NCBI RefSeq assembly: GCF_037026715.1
Contig: NZ_JBANCG010000007.1
Location: 124,001 to 188,000 of the forward strand
Origin: Breoghania sp037026715
Lineage (GTDB): Bacteria > Pseudomonadota > Alphaproteobacteria > Rhizobiales > Stappiaceae
Reading direction: 5' to 3'
Length of the DNA: 64,000 nucleotides
The translations under genes were made by a program, and so were the position numbers. Of the stretch, positions 56,101-63,757 are shown piece by piece. Numbering within the stretch: the first letter of the stretch is position 1; every line of letters starts with the position of its first letter. A model generated the notes under the pieces. It searched no databases, had not been told where the DNA came from, and was given only the letters and a program-made list of their open reading frames with translations.

Positions 56101-56450
56101 TCAAGATCGACCGTTCCTTCATTGCCGGCCTTGAGACCAGCGACAACGCCATGGCGATCGTGCAGACCATCCTGAAGCTCGGCCGGGCGCTGGGCATGCG
56201 GCTCGTGGCGGAAGGCGTGGAGACGAGTTCGCAGTTGCGCCTGCTGGTGAACGAGGGCTGCGACGAGGTGCAGGGCTATCTGATCGGCAAGCCGGCCCCG
56301 GAGGGAAACCTGTCGACCAAGGCACCCCCCATCGCGTGCAAGACGGTCGCCGCATGCGAGGGGCCCGACGGCGTCCGGCGCCTGGCCGAACTTGGCCGGA
56401 AGATGCGGGACGGCGCGGAGCATTCGGACGATGCGACCGTGAACGCCTAG
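53133..56450 (+). CDS. ammonium transporter domain fused to PAS, GGDEF and EAL domains
   Basis: A 1105-residue membrane protein. A leader segment (about 24-42) precedes an Amt domain (about 65-455) that keeps the twin pore histidines (STVVHSTGA and VGVHGAAGVVG) and the aspartate in FIDFAGSTV. A linker (about 460-520) and a PAS domain (about 527-630) follow. GGDEF (about 645-800) has LGGDEF and the RAGD inhibitory-site motif five residues upstream. EAL (about 845-1055) has YEALIRW, NVSPLQF, EVTENVV, LDDFGTGYS and AEGVET. It should sense or conduct ammonium and make or break cyclic-di-GMP. No PII (glnK) gene is adjacent. I used the ATG at 53133; a GTG at 53088 is possible. Domains are certain; signalling is inference. 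Confidence 0.92.
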   Translation: MHRFRYGRELLRRSANVAATRPVLSLGLAFLVAGTAALSASAQPAPATLDDLTRRLAVLEASTSHLNFVWLLVAAALVLLMQVGFMLLEAGMVRSKNSVNVAQKNMLDFVFSVIMFAAVGFMFAFGAGNGHWIGIDPRFFMLQGLDEWGVGFFAFQVMFCGTAATIVSGAVAERMPLTAYVLCSMLIAGLVYPVFVHWAWGGALMANASAFLGNMGFIDFAGSTVVHSTGAWISLAACIVIGPRIGRFAEDGSPVRIQGHSPVLATAGAFLLFVGWIGFNGGSTAAAVPEIAHIIANTVLAAGTGGAAGYLEGLREDGVIFPEKAFSGMIGGLVAVTAGCMVLTPGGALLVGAMGGLAAVWANRFIERRLGIDDAVGAVGVHGAAGVVGTLAPALIAPLAHLPTGSRLDQLGVQALGVGINFVWAFGAGLIFFHLLGKVTRVRVDEVGERKGLNEAEHGTRFGIGHVEDAYSQLIEGKTDLSLRLPVIPGDEAERLSELFNQLMDSIQNEELARNYATEMKRSEEEAERLSALANSTFEAIVITVEGRIVDGNAALEDLLGRPLEDLKGIVADTLFLPAESEDVPEPSQATGAPREMMAIHARGQRIPVEVRTREIVYRGAHTRVSAVVDLRERKKAEARIRHLAQHDPLTDLPNRAVFTDRLEESLAGLDQRASLTAVLLVDLDRFKDINDMHGHPAGDTVIKVTADRLRKAVRAGDTVARLGGDEFAVIQTDIGFANQAADLAHRLLHILAKPINCGDGLVVRAGASIGVAIAPTDSKTPDTLISRADTALYKAKSMGRGAYCTFEEGMDAAIKVRRELESDLSVAIERDEFELYFQPRMAVVDARIAGYEALIRWHHPSRGLVNPTDFIPVAEHSGQIVPIGKWVLTNACRIARARFGDRHVSVNVSPLQFRDKSFVDTVEEALKVSGLPPERLEIEVTENVVIDDDARALAILKALKRIGVRIALDDFGTGYSALGYLSRFPFDAIKIDRSFIAGLETSDNAMAIVQTILKLGRALGMRLVAEGVETSSQLRLLVNEGCDEVQGYLIGKPAPEGNLSTKAPPIACKTVAACEGPDGVRRLAELGRKMRDGAEHSDDATVNA

Positions 56451-56520
56451 AAGGCATTTCGTGCCGGAACGGACGCACGTCGCCGCTGCCCGTTCGCATC
56501 ATCCCGCTGCGGCACCTCGA

Positions 56521-56550
56521 TTGACATGAAACCTGAATCATGCGTCATAT
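56521..56550 (+). promoter_or_regulatory. possible sigma-70 promoter of the second Liv-type operon
   Basis: TTGACA (56521-56526) followed after 18 bases by TCATAT in AT-rich sequence. It would leave an untranslated leader of about 230 bases before the binding-protein gene at 56784. Nothing else is recognised in 56451-56783. Confidence 0.45.
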
Positions 56551-56783
56551 ATTGCCTTCGCAGCGCCCTTGCGGGACTGGCGCGAACGTCCGCTCAACAT
56601 GCCGGTTTCCTGAGCCGGTCTGATGCGTCGGTTCGCCCGGATGCCTAAAGCCGGCGCTCCGATTGCAGGCCGGAGGAATGGAAGAGGAACCATTCCGAGG
56701 GAGCGGGAAACGGATCGCCGACAGATCCGGTGGCGGAGGAGGCCGCCTTATCCCGCCGCTGCGACGACCGGGAGGAGACAGTC

Positions 56784-57992
56784 ATGACCTGCGCATTCAC
56801 GAGAACCGGCCTTGCTGCCGGATTGGCCGCCGGCATTGCCGCGCTTACGCTGAGCCTTGGCACGGCTGCGGCCGACGACATCAAGATCGCCCACGTCTAC
56901 GGCAAGACCGGCGCTCTGGAGGCCTATGCCAAGCAGTCGCACACCGGACTGATGATGGGCCTGGAATATGCCACCGGCGGCACGATGGAGGTCGACGGCA
57001 ACAAGCTCGTCGTCATCGAGAAGGACACGCAGCTGAAGCCCGATGTCGGCCGGTCCGCTCTGGCCGAGGCCTATGGCGACGACGACGCGGCAATCGCGGT
57101 TGGGCCGGTGTCGTCCGGCGTCGCGCTCGCGATGCTCCCCGTTGCAGAGGAATACGGCAAGATCCTGCTGGTGGAACCGGCGGTGGCCGACAGCATCACC
57201 GGCGAGAACTGGAACCGCTACATCTTCCGCACGGGCCGCAATTCCTCGCAGGACGCGGTGGCCAACGCCGTCGCGCTTGGAAAGCCCGGCGTGAAGATCG
57301 CGACGCTCGCCCAGGACTACGCTTTCGGCCGCGACGGCGTAGCCGCCTTCAAGGAAGCCCTGAAGGGCACCGGCGCTGAACTGGTGTTCGAGGAATACGC
57401 TCCGACCGATACGCAGGACTTCACCGCCTCCGCCCAGCGCATCTTCGATGCCCTGAAGGATGAGGACGGCCGCAAATTCCTGTTCGTGATATGGGCCGGA
57501 GCGAACAACCCCATCGGCAAGATCAAGGCCATGGACCCCGACCGTCTCGGCATCGAGATTTCCACGGGCGGCAACATTCTCGCCGCCATGAAGGCCTACA
57601 AGGCGCTGCCCGGCATGGAAGGCGCCACCTATTACTACTACGACATTCCGAAGAACCCGGTGAACGACTGGCTGGTCGCCGAACACGAAAAGCGCTTCGG
57701 CACGCCGCCCGACTTCTTCACCGCCGGCGGCATGTCGGCGGGCATGGCGATCGTCGAGGCCTTGAAGAAGACAGGCGGCTCCACCGACACGGAAGATCTG
57801 ATCGCGGCCATGGAAGGCATGGAATGGCAGACGCCCAAGGGCAAGATGGTTTTCCGCAAGGAGGATCACCAGGCGTTGCAGTCCATGTACCACTTCAAGA
57901 TCAAGGTCGATCCGGACGTGGAATGGGGCATTCCGGAACTCGTCCGGGAGCTGAAGATCGAGGACATGGACATTCCGATCCGCAACAAGTGA
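56784..57992 (+). CDS. Liv-type periplasmic substrate-binding protein
   Basis: A 402-residue exported protein with a signal peptide (MTCAFTRTGLAAGLAAGIAA, cleaved near AAADDIK). IKIAHVYGKTGALEAYAKQS and GLMMGLEYATGGTMEVDGNK start the class I fold, and ATLAQDYAFGRDGVAAFKEA marks the second lobe. It resembles binding proteins for aromatic or branched-chain compounds. GGAGGA precedes the ATG. The four other transporter genes and a hydrolase follow, after a 286-base gap occupied mainly by a palindromic repeat. Confidence 0.9.
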   Translation: MTCAFTRTGLAAGLAAGIAALTLSLGTAAADDIKIAHVYGKTGALEAYAKQSHTGLMMGLEYATGGTMEVDGNKLVVIEKDTQLKPDVGRSALAEAYGDDDAAIAVGPVSSGVALAMLPVAEEYGKILLVEPAVADSITGENWNRYIFRTGRNSSQDAVANAVALGKPGVKIATLAQDYAFGRDGVAAFKEALKGTGAELVFEEYAPTDTQDFTASAQRIFDALKDEDGRKFLFVIWAGANNPIGKIKAMDPDRLGIEISTGGNILAAMKAYKALPGMEGATYYYYDIPKNPVNDWLVAEHEKRFGTPPDFFTAGGMSAGMAIVEALKKTGGSTDTEDLIAAMEGMEWQTPKGKMVFRKEDHQALQSMYHFKIKVDPDVEWGIPELVRELKIEDMDIPIRNK

Positions 57993-58028
57993 GGGATCGG
58001 GGGGCGCGCGCGTGCATCCCCCAAACCC

Positions 58029-58207
58029 CTCATCCCGGGCGCGAAGCGAAGCGGAAACGACCCGGGATCCAGCGCAATGAGTAGCGCGAAGCGCTGCTTT
58101 CGCAGGAAAACCCGCCTTCCTCACAAGACCCTATTGAGGCGCTACGCGCCGCTTGGTCGCTGGATCCCGGATCTGCGCTCGGCTTCGCCTCGCTTGTCCG
58201 GGATGAG
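58029..58207. repeat. palindromic intergenic repeat, family C
   Basis: Outer arms CTCATCCCGG and CCGGGATGAG, inner arms CGGGATCCAGCG and CGCTGGATCCCGG, with further small hairpins around CGAAGCG. It lies between the binding-protein and ATPase genes of one transport operon, where such a structure could limit downstream expression relative to the binding protein. Confidence 0.85.
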
Positions 58208-58278
58208 GAAGGCAGGAAAGAGCGGCACATGCTTTCGGCGGCTTCCCGTCGACAAGCCGAAGAACACCCGGATCGCCA

Positions 58279-59061
58279 ATGCCTACCGAACACCCCGTCC
58301 TCCAGACCCGCGACCTGACCATCCGCTTCGGCGGCCACGTCGCCGTTGACGCGGTTTCCTGCGCGTTCCAGCGCGGCACGACGACCGCGATCGTCGGCCC
58401 GAACGGCGCCGGCAAGACCACCTATTTCAACCTGATCTCCGGTCAGCTCACCGCGACCTCCGGCCAGGTGCTCCTGAATGGCGAGGACATCTCCGGCCTC
58501 TCCGTCGCCGCGAGGACAGACCGGGGCATCGGCCGCGCCTTCCAGCTGACGAACCTGTTTCCGAGCCTGACCGCACGCGAGAACGTGCGCCTTGTCGCGC
58601 AGGCCCGGGCACGGCGCGGTCACGACCTCTTTTCCGTCGCCACCTCGCATGTGGAACTGATCGAGCGCGCCGAACACGTGCTGGCCGAAGTGCGACTGAT
58701 GGAAAAGGCCGACCAGGCGGTCGCCTCGCTCTCCCACGGCGACCAGCGCAAGCTGGAAGTCGCCATGCTGATCGCGCTGCAGCCGCAGGTTCTCATGTTC
58801 GACGAACCGACCGCCGGCATGAGCGTCGACGAGGTGCCCGTCGTCCTCGATCTGATCGCCGGGCTGAAGCGCGACGCGGACCGCTCGATCCTGCTGGTGG
58901 AGCACAAGATGGACGTGATCCGCTCGCTCGCCGACCGCATCATCGTTTTGCACAACGGCGCGCTGGTGGCCGACGGCGAGCCGGCCGAAGTGATCGCCTC
59001 GCCGATCGTGCAGCAGGCCTATCTCGGCCGCGAGCCGGAAGAGGAGCATGTCGATGGCTGA
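58279..59061 (+). CDS. Liv-type ABC ATPase (LivG family)
   Basis: A 260-residue ATPase: Walker A GPNGAGKTT, IGRAFQLTNLFPSLTARENV, signature LSHGDQRKLEVAMLIAL, Walker B VLMFDEPTAG and switch VEHKMDVIR. It couples ATP hydrolysis to the LivH/LivM-type permeases encoded downstream. It overlaps the next ATPase gene by 8-14 bases. Confidence 0.92.
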   Translation: MPTEHPVLQTRDLTIRFGGHVAVDAVSCAFQRGTTTAIVGPNGAGKTTYFNLISGQLTATSGQVLLNGEDISGLSVAARTDRGIGRAFQLTNLFPSLTARENVRLVAQARARRGHDLFSVATSHVELIERAEHVLAEVRLMEKADQAVASLSHGDQRKLEVAMLIALQPQVLMFDEPTAGMSVDEVPVVLDLIAGLKRDADRSILLVEHKMDVIRSLADRIIVLHNGALVADGEPAEVIASPIVQQAYLGREPEEEHVDG

Positions 59062-59779
59062 GGCGCTTCTGACGCTCGACGGCGTCCACACCCATATCGG
59101 TCCCTACCACATCCTGCACGGGGTCGATCTCGCGGTGCCGGCCGGCGGCGTCGCCATGCTGCTCGGGCGAAACGGCGCCGGCAAGACGACGACGCTCAGA
59201 ACCATAATGGGCCTGTGGAAGGCGAGCGCCGGCACGATCCGATTCCACGGCCGCGATATCGCCGGGCTCGACACGCCGGCCATCGCCAAACTCGGCATCA
59301 GTTTCGTTCCCGAGGACATGGGCATCTTCACCGACCTGACGGTTCAGGAGAACATGACGCTTGCCGCACGCTCCGGCGCGCCCGACCGTAAGCGCCTCGA
59401 CTGGATCTGCGATCTCTTTCCGCCCCTCAGAACCTTCTGGCATTCGCCGGCCGGCACACTTTCGGGCGGACAGAAACAGATGCTGTCGGTGGCCCGCGCC
59501 ATCATCGAGCCGCGCGAGCTGATCCTGATCGACGAACCGACCAAGGGGCTGGCGCCGGCCATCATCAAGGCGATGACCGCCGCGCTCCGGCAACTGAAGG
59601 AAACGGACACCACGATCCTGCTGGTGGAGCAGAATTTCTCCATGGCCCGCGCACTCGGCGACACGGTCGCGGTGATGGATGACGGGCACATCATTCATGA
59701 AGGCGACATGGCGGACCTGAGCGCCGACGCGAGCCTTCAGGAGCGGCTGATGGGGCTGAGCCTGGAGGCGCACCAATGA
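59054..59779 (+). CDS. Liv-type ABC ATPase (LivF family)
   Basis: A 241-residue ATPase: Walker A GRNGAGKTT, ISFVPEDMGIFTDLTVQENM, signature LSGGQKQMLSVARAI, Walker B LILIDEPTKGLAP and LLVEQNFSMA. The ATG at 59054 has GAGGAG seven bases upstream; an ATG at 59048 is also in frame. Overlaps the upstream ATPase gene and, by ATGA, the permease gene downstream. Confidence 0.93.
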   Translation: MAEALLTLDGVHTHIGPYHILHGVDLAVPAGGVAMLLGRNGAGKTTTLRTIMGLWKASAGTIRFHGRDIAGLDTPAIAKLGISFVPEDMGIFTDLTVQENMTLAARSGAPDRKRLDWICDLFPPLRTFWHSPAGTLSGGQKQMLSVARAIIEPRELILIDEPTKGLAPAIIKAMTAALRQLKETDTTILLVEQNFSMARALGDTVAVMDDGHIIHEGDMADLSADASLQERLMGLSLEAHQ

Positions 59780-60804
59780 GCGACGACCGCATCCGCCCGC
59801 GCTTCGACGAGCTGTCCTTCTCGCAAAGGCTCGGGGAGCACGCGCCGCTGCTGCTGGCCCCGGTTCTGGCGGCTCTCGGCCTCATCGCCATCGGCGATCC
59901 GACGACCTGGCTGACGCTCACCGTCGCGGGGCTCGCCATGGGGCTGATGATCTTCATCATGGCGTCGGGCCTTACTATCGTCTTCGGCCTGATGGATGTG
60001 ATCAATTTCGGCCACGGCGCCTTCGTCGCCGTCGGCGCCTTCGTCGGCGTCACCGTGCTGGGCGTGCTGTCGGGCTGGACCGGCACGCCGGACATCGTGA
60101 TGAACATCTCCGCCATCCTGCTCGCGATCCTCGCCGCGATGATCGCGACCGGCGCCATGGGCTGGCTGTTCGAGCGCGTCATCGTCATGCCGGTCTACGG
60201 CTTCCACCTGAAGCAGATCCTTGTGACCATGGGCGGACTGATCGTCACTGAACAGATGATCCACGTGATCTGGGGTCCCGACGCGCTCCATATCGCCCGG
60301 CCGGAAACGCTGCGGGGCTCGGTCGTCGTCTTCGGCGCGGCGATCGAGAAATACCGGATCCTCGCCGTCGCCATCGGTCTCATCCTGTTCTTCGCCATGC
60401 GCCATATCCTGCGCTCCACCAGGATCGGCCTTCTGGTGCGCGCGGGCGTGGAGAATGGCGAAATGGTCGAGGCGCTCGGCTATCGCATCAAGGCGCTGTT
60501 TCTGTGGGTGTTCGTGGCGGGGTCCGCGCTTGCGGGGCTGGGCGGCGTCATGTGGGGGCTCTATCAGGAGACGATCACAGCCCAGATGGGCAGCGAGATC
60601 ATGGTGCTGGTCTTCGTCGTCGTCATCATCGGCGGGCTCGGCTCGGTCGAGGGCTGCTTCATCGGCGCGCTGCTCGTCGGACTTCTCTCCAACTACGCCG
60701 CCTTCCTCGTTCCCAAGGTCGCGCTCGTCTCCACCATCGCGCTGATGGTTGCAGTGCTGATGTGGCGACCGCAGGGGCTCTATCCCGTGGTCAAGGCGAA
60801 GTGA
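59776..60804 (+). CDS. Liv-type ABC permease (LivH family)
   Basis: A 342-residue inner-membrane permease. IMASGLTIVFGLMDVINFGH carries the LivH signature. MPVYGFHLKQILVTMGGLIV and the loop GLLVRAGVENGEMVEALGYR follow, then IGGLGSVEGCFIGALLVGLL. The hydrophilic N-terminal 24 residues are longer than usual. It overlaps the LivF-type gene by ATGA. Confidence 0.92.
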   Translation: MSDDRIRPRFDELSFSQRLGEHAPLLLAPVLAALGLIAIGDPTTWLTLTVAGLAMGLMIFIMASGLTIVFGLMDVINFGHGAFVAVGAFVGVTVLGVLSGWTGTPDIVMNISAILLAILAAMIATGAMGWLFERVIVMPVYGFHLKQILVTMGGLIVTEQMIHVIWGPDALHIARPETLRGSVVVFGAAIEKYRILAVAIGLILFFAMRHILRSTRIGLLVRAGVENGEMVEALGYRIKALFLWVFVAGSALAGLGGVMWGLYQETITAQMGSEIMVLVFVVVIIGGLGSVEGCFIGALLVGLLSNYAAFLVPKVALVSTIALMVAVLMWRPQGLYPVVKAK

Positions 60805-60812
60805 GGGACGTG

Positions 60813-61874
60813 ATGCTGGTCAAACTCATCTCCGGCGATACGCCCCGCAGCCGCCTGCTGTCGCTGATCGTGCTGCTGATCGGCCTGGCATTGCTATTTG
60901 CGCCGTTCCTGTTTCCGGGCATCAAGTCGCTCGACACCGCCGCACGCATCGCCATCTTCATCGTGCTGGTGGCAAGCTATGACCTGCTGCTCGGCTACAC
61001 CGGCATCGTCTCCTTCGCGCACACCATGTTCTATGGTATCGGCGCCTACGGAACGGCACTGGCGCTCGACGCCTGGGGACCGAGCTTCTGGGCAATGGGT
61101 CTCGGCACCCTTTTGGGCGCGCTGGTCGCGGCCGTCCTTGCGCTGCTGATCGGGCTCTTTTCGCTGCGCGTGCGCGCCATCTTCTTCGCCATGGTGACGC
61201 TGGCGATCGCGTCGGCCTTCGCCGTGCTCGTCTCGCAGCTCTCCGCCTTCACCGGCGGCGAGGACGGGCTCACCTACCGCATTCCGCGCGAGCTGACCCC
61301 GGCGTTCCGGCTGATGAAGGACAGGATCCTCGACGTTTCCCTCAACGGCCGGCTCGTCGCCTACTACCTGATTTTCTTCGCAAGCCTGATCCTGTTCCTC
61401 GTCCTGCTCCGGATCGTCAACTCGCCCTTCGGCACGACGCTGAAGGCCGTGCGCGACAATCCCTTCCGCGCCGAGGCCATCGGCTACCGCGTCGTCTGGT
61501 ACAGAACCGGGGCGACGGTGCTCTCCGCGGTGGTCGCCGCGCTCGCCGGGTCGCTTCTCGCCATCTGGCTGCGCTACACTGGGCCCGCGACCACGCTCTC
61601 GATGGAAATCATGATCGACATCCTGCTGATGGTCGTCATCGGCGGCATGGGAACCATGTACGGCGCCGTCGTCGGCGCGACGATCTTCATCCTCGCCCAG
61701 ACCTACCTGCAGGATCTGATGGGCATCGCCTCCAAAGCCACCGCCGGCATCCCCCTGCTGTCGGAGCTGATCGCGCCGGAACGCTGGCTCTTGTGGCTGG
61801 GTGTCCTTTTCATCCTGTCGGTCTATTTCTTCCCGACAGGGATTGTCGGCCGGTTGCGCGGAGAAGCGAAATGA
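60813..61874 (+). CDS. Liv-type ABC permease (LivM family)
   Basis: A 353-residue inner-membrane permease: ASYDLLLGYTGIVSFAHTMF and VRAIFFAMVTLAIASAFAVL are LivM landmarks. The loop TTLKAVRDNPFRAEAIGYRV and GGMGTMYGAVVGATIFILAQ complete them. The ATG at 60813 is chosen; a GTG at 60801 that overlaps the preceding stop would add four residues. The hydrolase gene overlaps its end by ATGA. Confidence 0.92.
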   Translation: MLVKLISGDTPRSRLLSLIVLLIGLALLFAPFLFPGIKSLDTAARIAIFIVLVASYDLLLGYTGIVSFAHTMFYGIGAYGTALALDAWGPSFWAMGLGTLLGALVAAVLALLIGLFSLRVRAIFFAMVTLAIASAFAVLVSQLSAFTGGEDGLTYRIPRELTPAFRLMKDRILDVSLNGRLVAYYLIFFASLILFLVLLRIVNSPFGTTLKAVRDNPFRAEAIGYRVVWYRTGATVLSAVVAALAGSLLAIWLRYTGPATTLSMEIMIDILLMVVIGGMGTMYGAVVGATIFILAQTYLQDLMGIASKATAGIPLLSELIAPERWLLWLGVLFILSVYFFPTGIVGRLRGEAK

Positions 61875-62674
61875 GCCGTCTCCATATTCGCGAAAGCGGG
61901 GTGAAAAGCCCGCGGATGCTGCCCATCGTGCTGCTGCACGGCTGGTCGTGCCACGGGGGTTTCTTCGACCGGCAAGGCGAGGCGCTTGCCGAGGAAACGC
62001 TGGTCATCGCGCCGGACATGCCGGGACACGGGAAAACGAAGGATGCGGTCGACCTCACCATCGAGACGGCTGCCGACGCGGTTCAGGCATTGCTTGAGAA
62101 GCGGCGTCTCGACAGGGTGCTGCTCGCCGGCTGGTCGATGGGCGCCCATGTCGCCTTCGCGCTGATCGAGCGCCACGGCGCGGACCGCGTCGCCGTCCTG
62201 CTGACCGAGGACATGACGCCGAAGGTGCTGAACGACGAGACCTGGCGTCTCGGCACGCGCAACGGCAACGACGCCGAGCACAACAAGGACGTGCTCGCCG
62301 CCATTTCCGCCTACTGGCCACAGGTCGGCGAAAAGGTCGCCGAGGGCATCTTCGCCGAAGGCCTGACGCCCGACCCGGACCTGCTCGCCTATGCCAAGCG
62401 CGAGATGCTGGCCGCCGATCCGGCGCTGATCGCCCCCATGTGGGCCTCGCTCACCGCGCAGGATTTCCGTCCGCTGATCCGCAAGATCGAAATCCCGGTG
62501 CATCTGGTTTCCGGCAGCCGCAGCGCGCTTTACGGGCGCGATGTTGCACAATGGCAGGCGGAACGGCTGAAGGACGGGCACATCCACGACTTCGCCCGCT
62601 CCGGCCATGCACCGCATCTGGAAGAGGCGGACGCCTTCACCGACCTCCTGCGCACCCTCTCAACCATTGCCTGA
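61871..62674 (+). CDS. alpha/beta hydrolase
   Basis: A 267-residue cytosolic hydrolase. LPIVLLHGWSCHGGFFDRQG supplies the oxyanion region, VLLAGWSMGAHVAFAL the nucleophile serine elbow and HDFARSGHAPHLEEAD the catalytic histidine. It is the final gene of the second Liv-type operon, translationally coupled to the permease, so it probably hydrolyses an ester, lactone or ring-opened form of the imported compound. Its end overlaps the convergent LysR gene by 15 bases. Confidence 0.88.
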   Translation: MSRLHIRESGVKSPRMLPIVLLHGWSCHGGFFDRQGEALAEETLVIAPDMPGHGKTKDAVDLTIETAADAVQALLEKRRLDRVLLAGWSMGAHVAFALIERHGADRVAVLLTEDMTPKVLNDETWRLGTRNGNDAEHNKDVLAAISAYWPQVGEKVAEGIFAEGLTPDPDLLAYAKREMLAADPALIAPMWASLTAQDFRPLIRKIEIPVHLVSGSRSALYGRDVAQWQAERLKDGHIHDFARSGHAPHLEEADAFTDLLRTLSTIA

Positions 62675-63565
62675 GGGCGGCGCCTCCCCCTTGCACAGGC
62701 TGACGAACTCGGTGGCCGATTTGCTGAGCCGCCGTTCCCGGTGGTGAAGCAGCGAATAGGCGCGCGCCGGCAGCGGGTGGTTGACCGCAACGAGATCCCC
62801 CTGACCGAGCAGCGGACCGGCGACCGAGGCGGAAATCGCGGTGGCACACATGCCGGAGCGCGTGGCGGAAAGCACCGCCTCGTTGGAGGGCAGCTCCAGA
62901 ACAACCTGAAGGCTTTCCGCCGCAACCCCGCGCGCGGCGAGAGCCGCCTCGAATTCCGACCGCGTTCCCGATCCGCGTTCACGCAGCACCCATGTGCTGC
63001 CGGTCGCCAGATCTCCGGCCGCGACCGCCCGTCCATCCGCCCAGGGATGATCCGCCCCCACCACGACGATCAACGCATCCTCGGCGATCTTCTCGACCTT
63101 GAGGGCGGGAACATCCACATGCCCCTCCACGAAACCCATGTCCGCCTCGCCCGCCACAACCGCGCCGGCGACCGTCGCCGTGTTGCCGATCGATAGCGAA
63201 AGCTCGATCCCGGGATAGATGGCGTGAAACCGCATCATGAAGGGCGGCAGCCAGTATCCCGCGATCGTCTGGCTGGCGGCGACCGCCAGACGCCCACGGC
63301 GCAACCCGCCAAGCTCCGCAAGGACGAGCTGTGCGCTTTCCGCGCGCGCCAGAACCGCCTTGGCCTCGCCCAGAAACAGCCTCCCGTTTTCGTTGAGCAC
63401 TAGCCCGCGCCCCACCCGGTCGAACAGGGGCACCCCATAATGGCCCTCGAGCGCCCGCAAGGCAGAACTCACCGCTGACGGTGTCAGATGCAACGCCTCC
63501 GCCGCCCGCGTCAGATGTTCGCGTTCGGCCACGGCGACGAAGATGGAAAGCTGCTCGAAGGTCAT
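62660..63565 (-). CDS. LysR-family transcriptional regulator (YeiE/CysB-like group)
   Basis: A 301-residue regulator: winged helix MTFEQLSIFVAVAEREHLTR and AAEALHLTPSAVSSALRALE, then the effector domain (LAVAASQTIAGYWLPPFMMR, GEADMGFVEGHVDVPALKVE). It is divergent from a YeiH-family gene, the usual partner of YeiE-like regulators, and probably controls that gene. The alternative, control of the convergent Liv-type operon, is less likely from the arrangement. Confidence 0.92.
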   Translation of the reverse strand: MTFEQLSIFVAVAEREHLTRAAEALHLTPSAVSSALRALEGHYGVPLFDRVGRGLVLNENGRLFLGEAKAVLARAESAQLVLAELGGLRRGRLAVAASQTIAGYWLPPFMMRFHAIYPGIELSLSIGNTATVAGAVVAGEADMGFVEGHVDVPALKVEKIAEDALIVVVGADHPWADGRAVAAGDLATGSTWVLRERGSGTRSEFEAALAARGVAAESLQVVLELPSNEAVLSATRSGMCATAISASVAGPLLGQGDLVAVNHPLPARAYSLLHHRERRLSKSATEFVSLCKGEAPPSGNG

Positions 63566-63662
63566 GAGATTCCGACGGAGATATGCCGACGCACACCACG
63601 ACGAGCGGGCCGGCCAACCGCATGGCGGACATCCGAAATGCGGCCGGCATGCTCTATCGTTC

Positions 63663-63707
63663 GATTTTATTGAAACAAATATCCAATATTATCCCATGGA
63701 ATAAAAT
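63663..63707. promoter_or_regulatory. AT-rich LysR/YeiH intergenic region with inverted repeat
   Basis: Between the divergent LysR and YeiH-type genes lies an AT-rich patch with ATTTTAT (63664-63670) and its complement ATAAAAT (63701-63707), plus LysR-style dyads such as ATTGAAACAAAT. This is the expected place for the LysR binding site and overlapping divergent promoters. Confidence 0.45.
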
Positions 63708-63757
63708 GATTTTCCATGCGAGCGTCCGGCCATTCCCACCCTCTGGTAAACGCTCTC

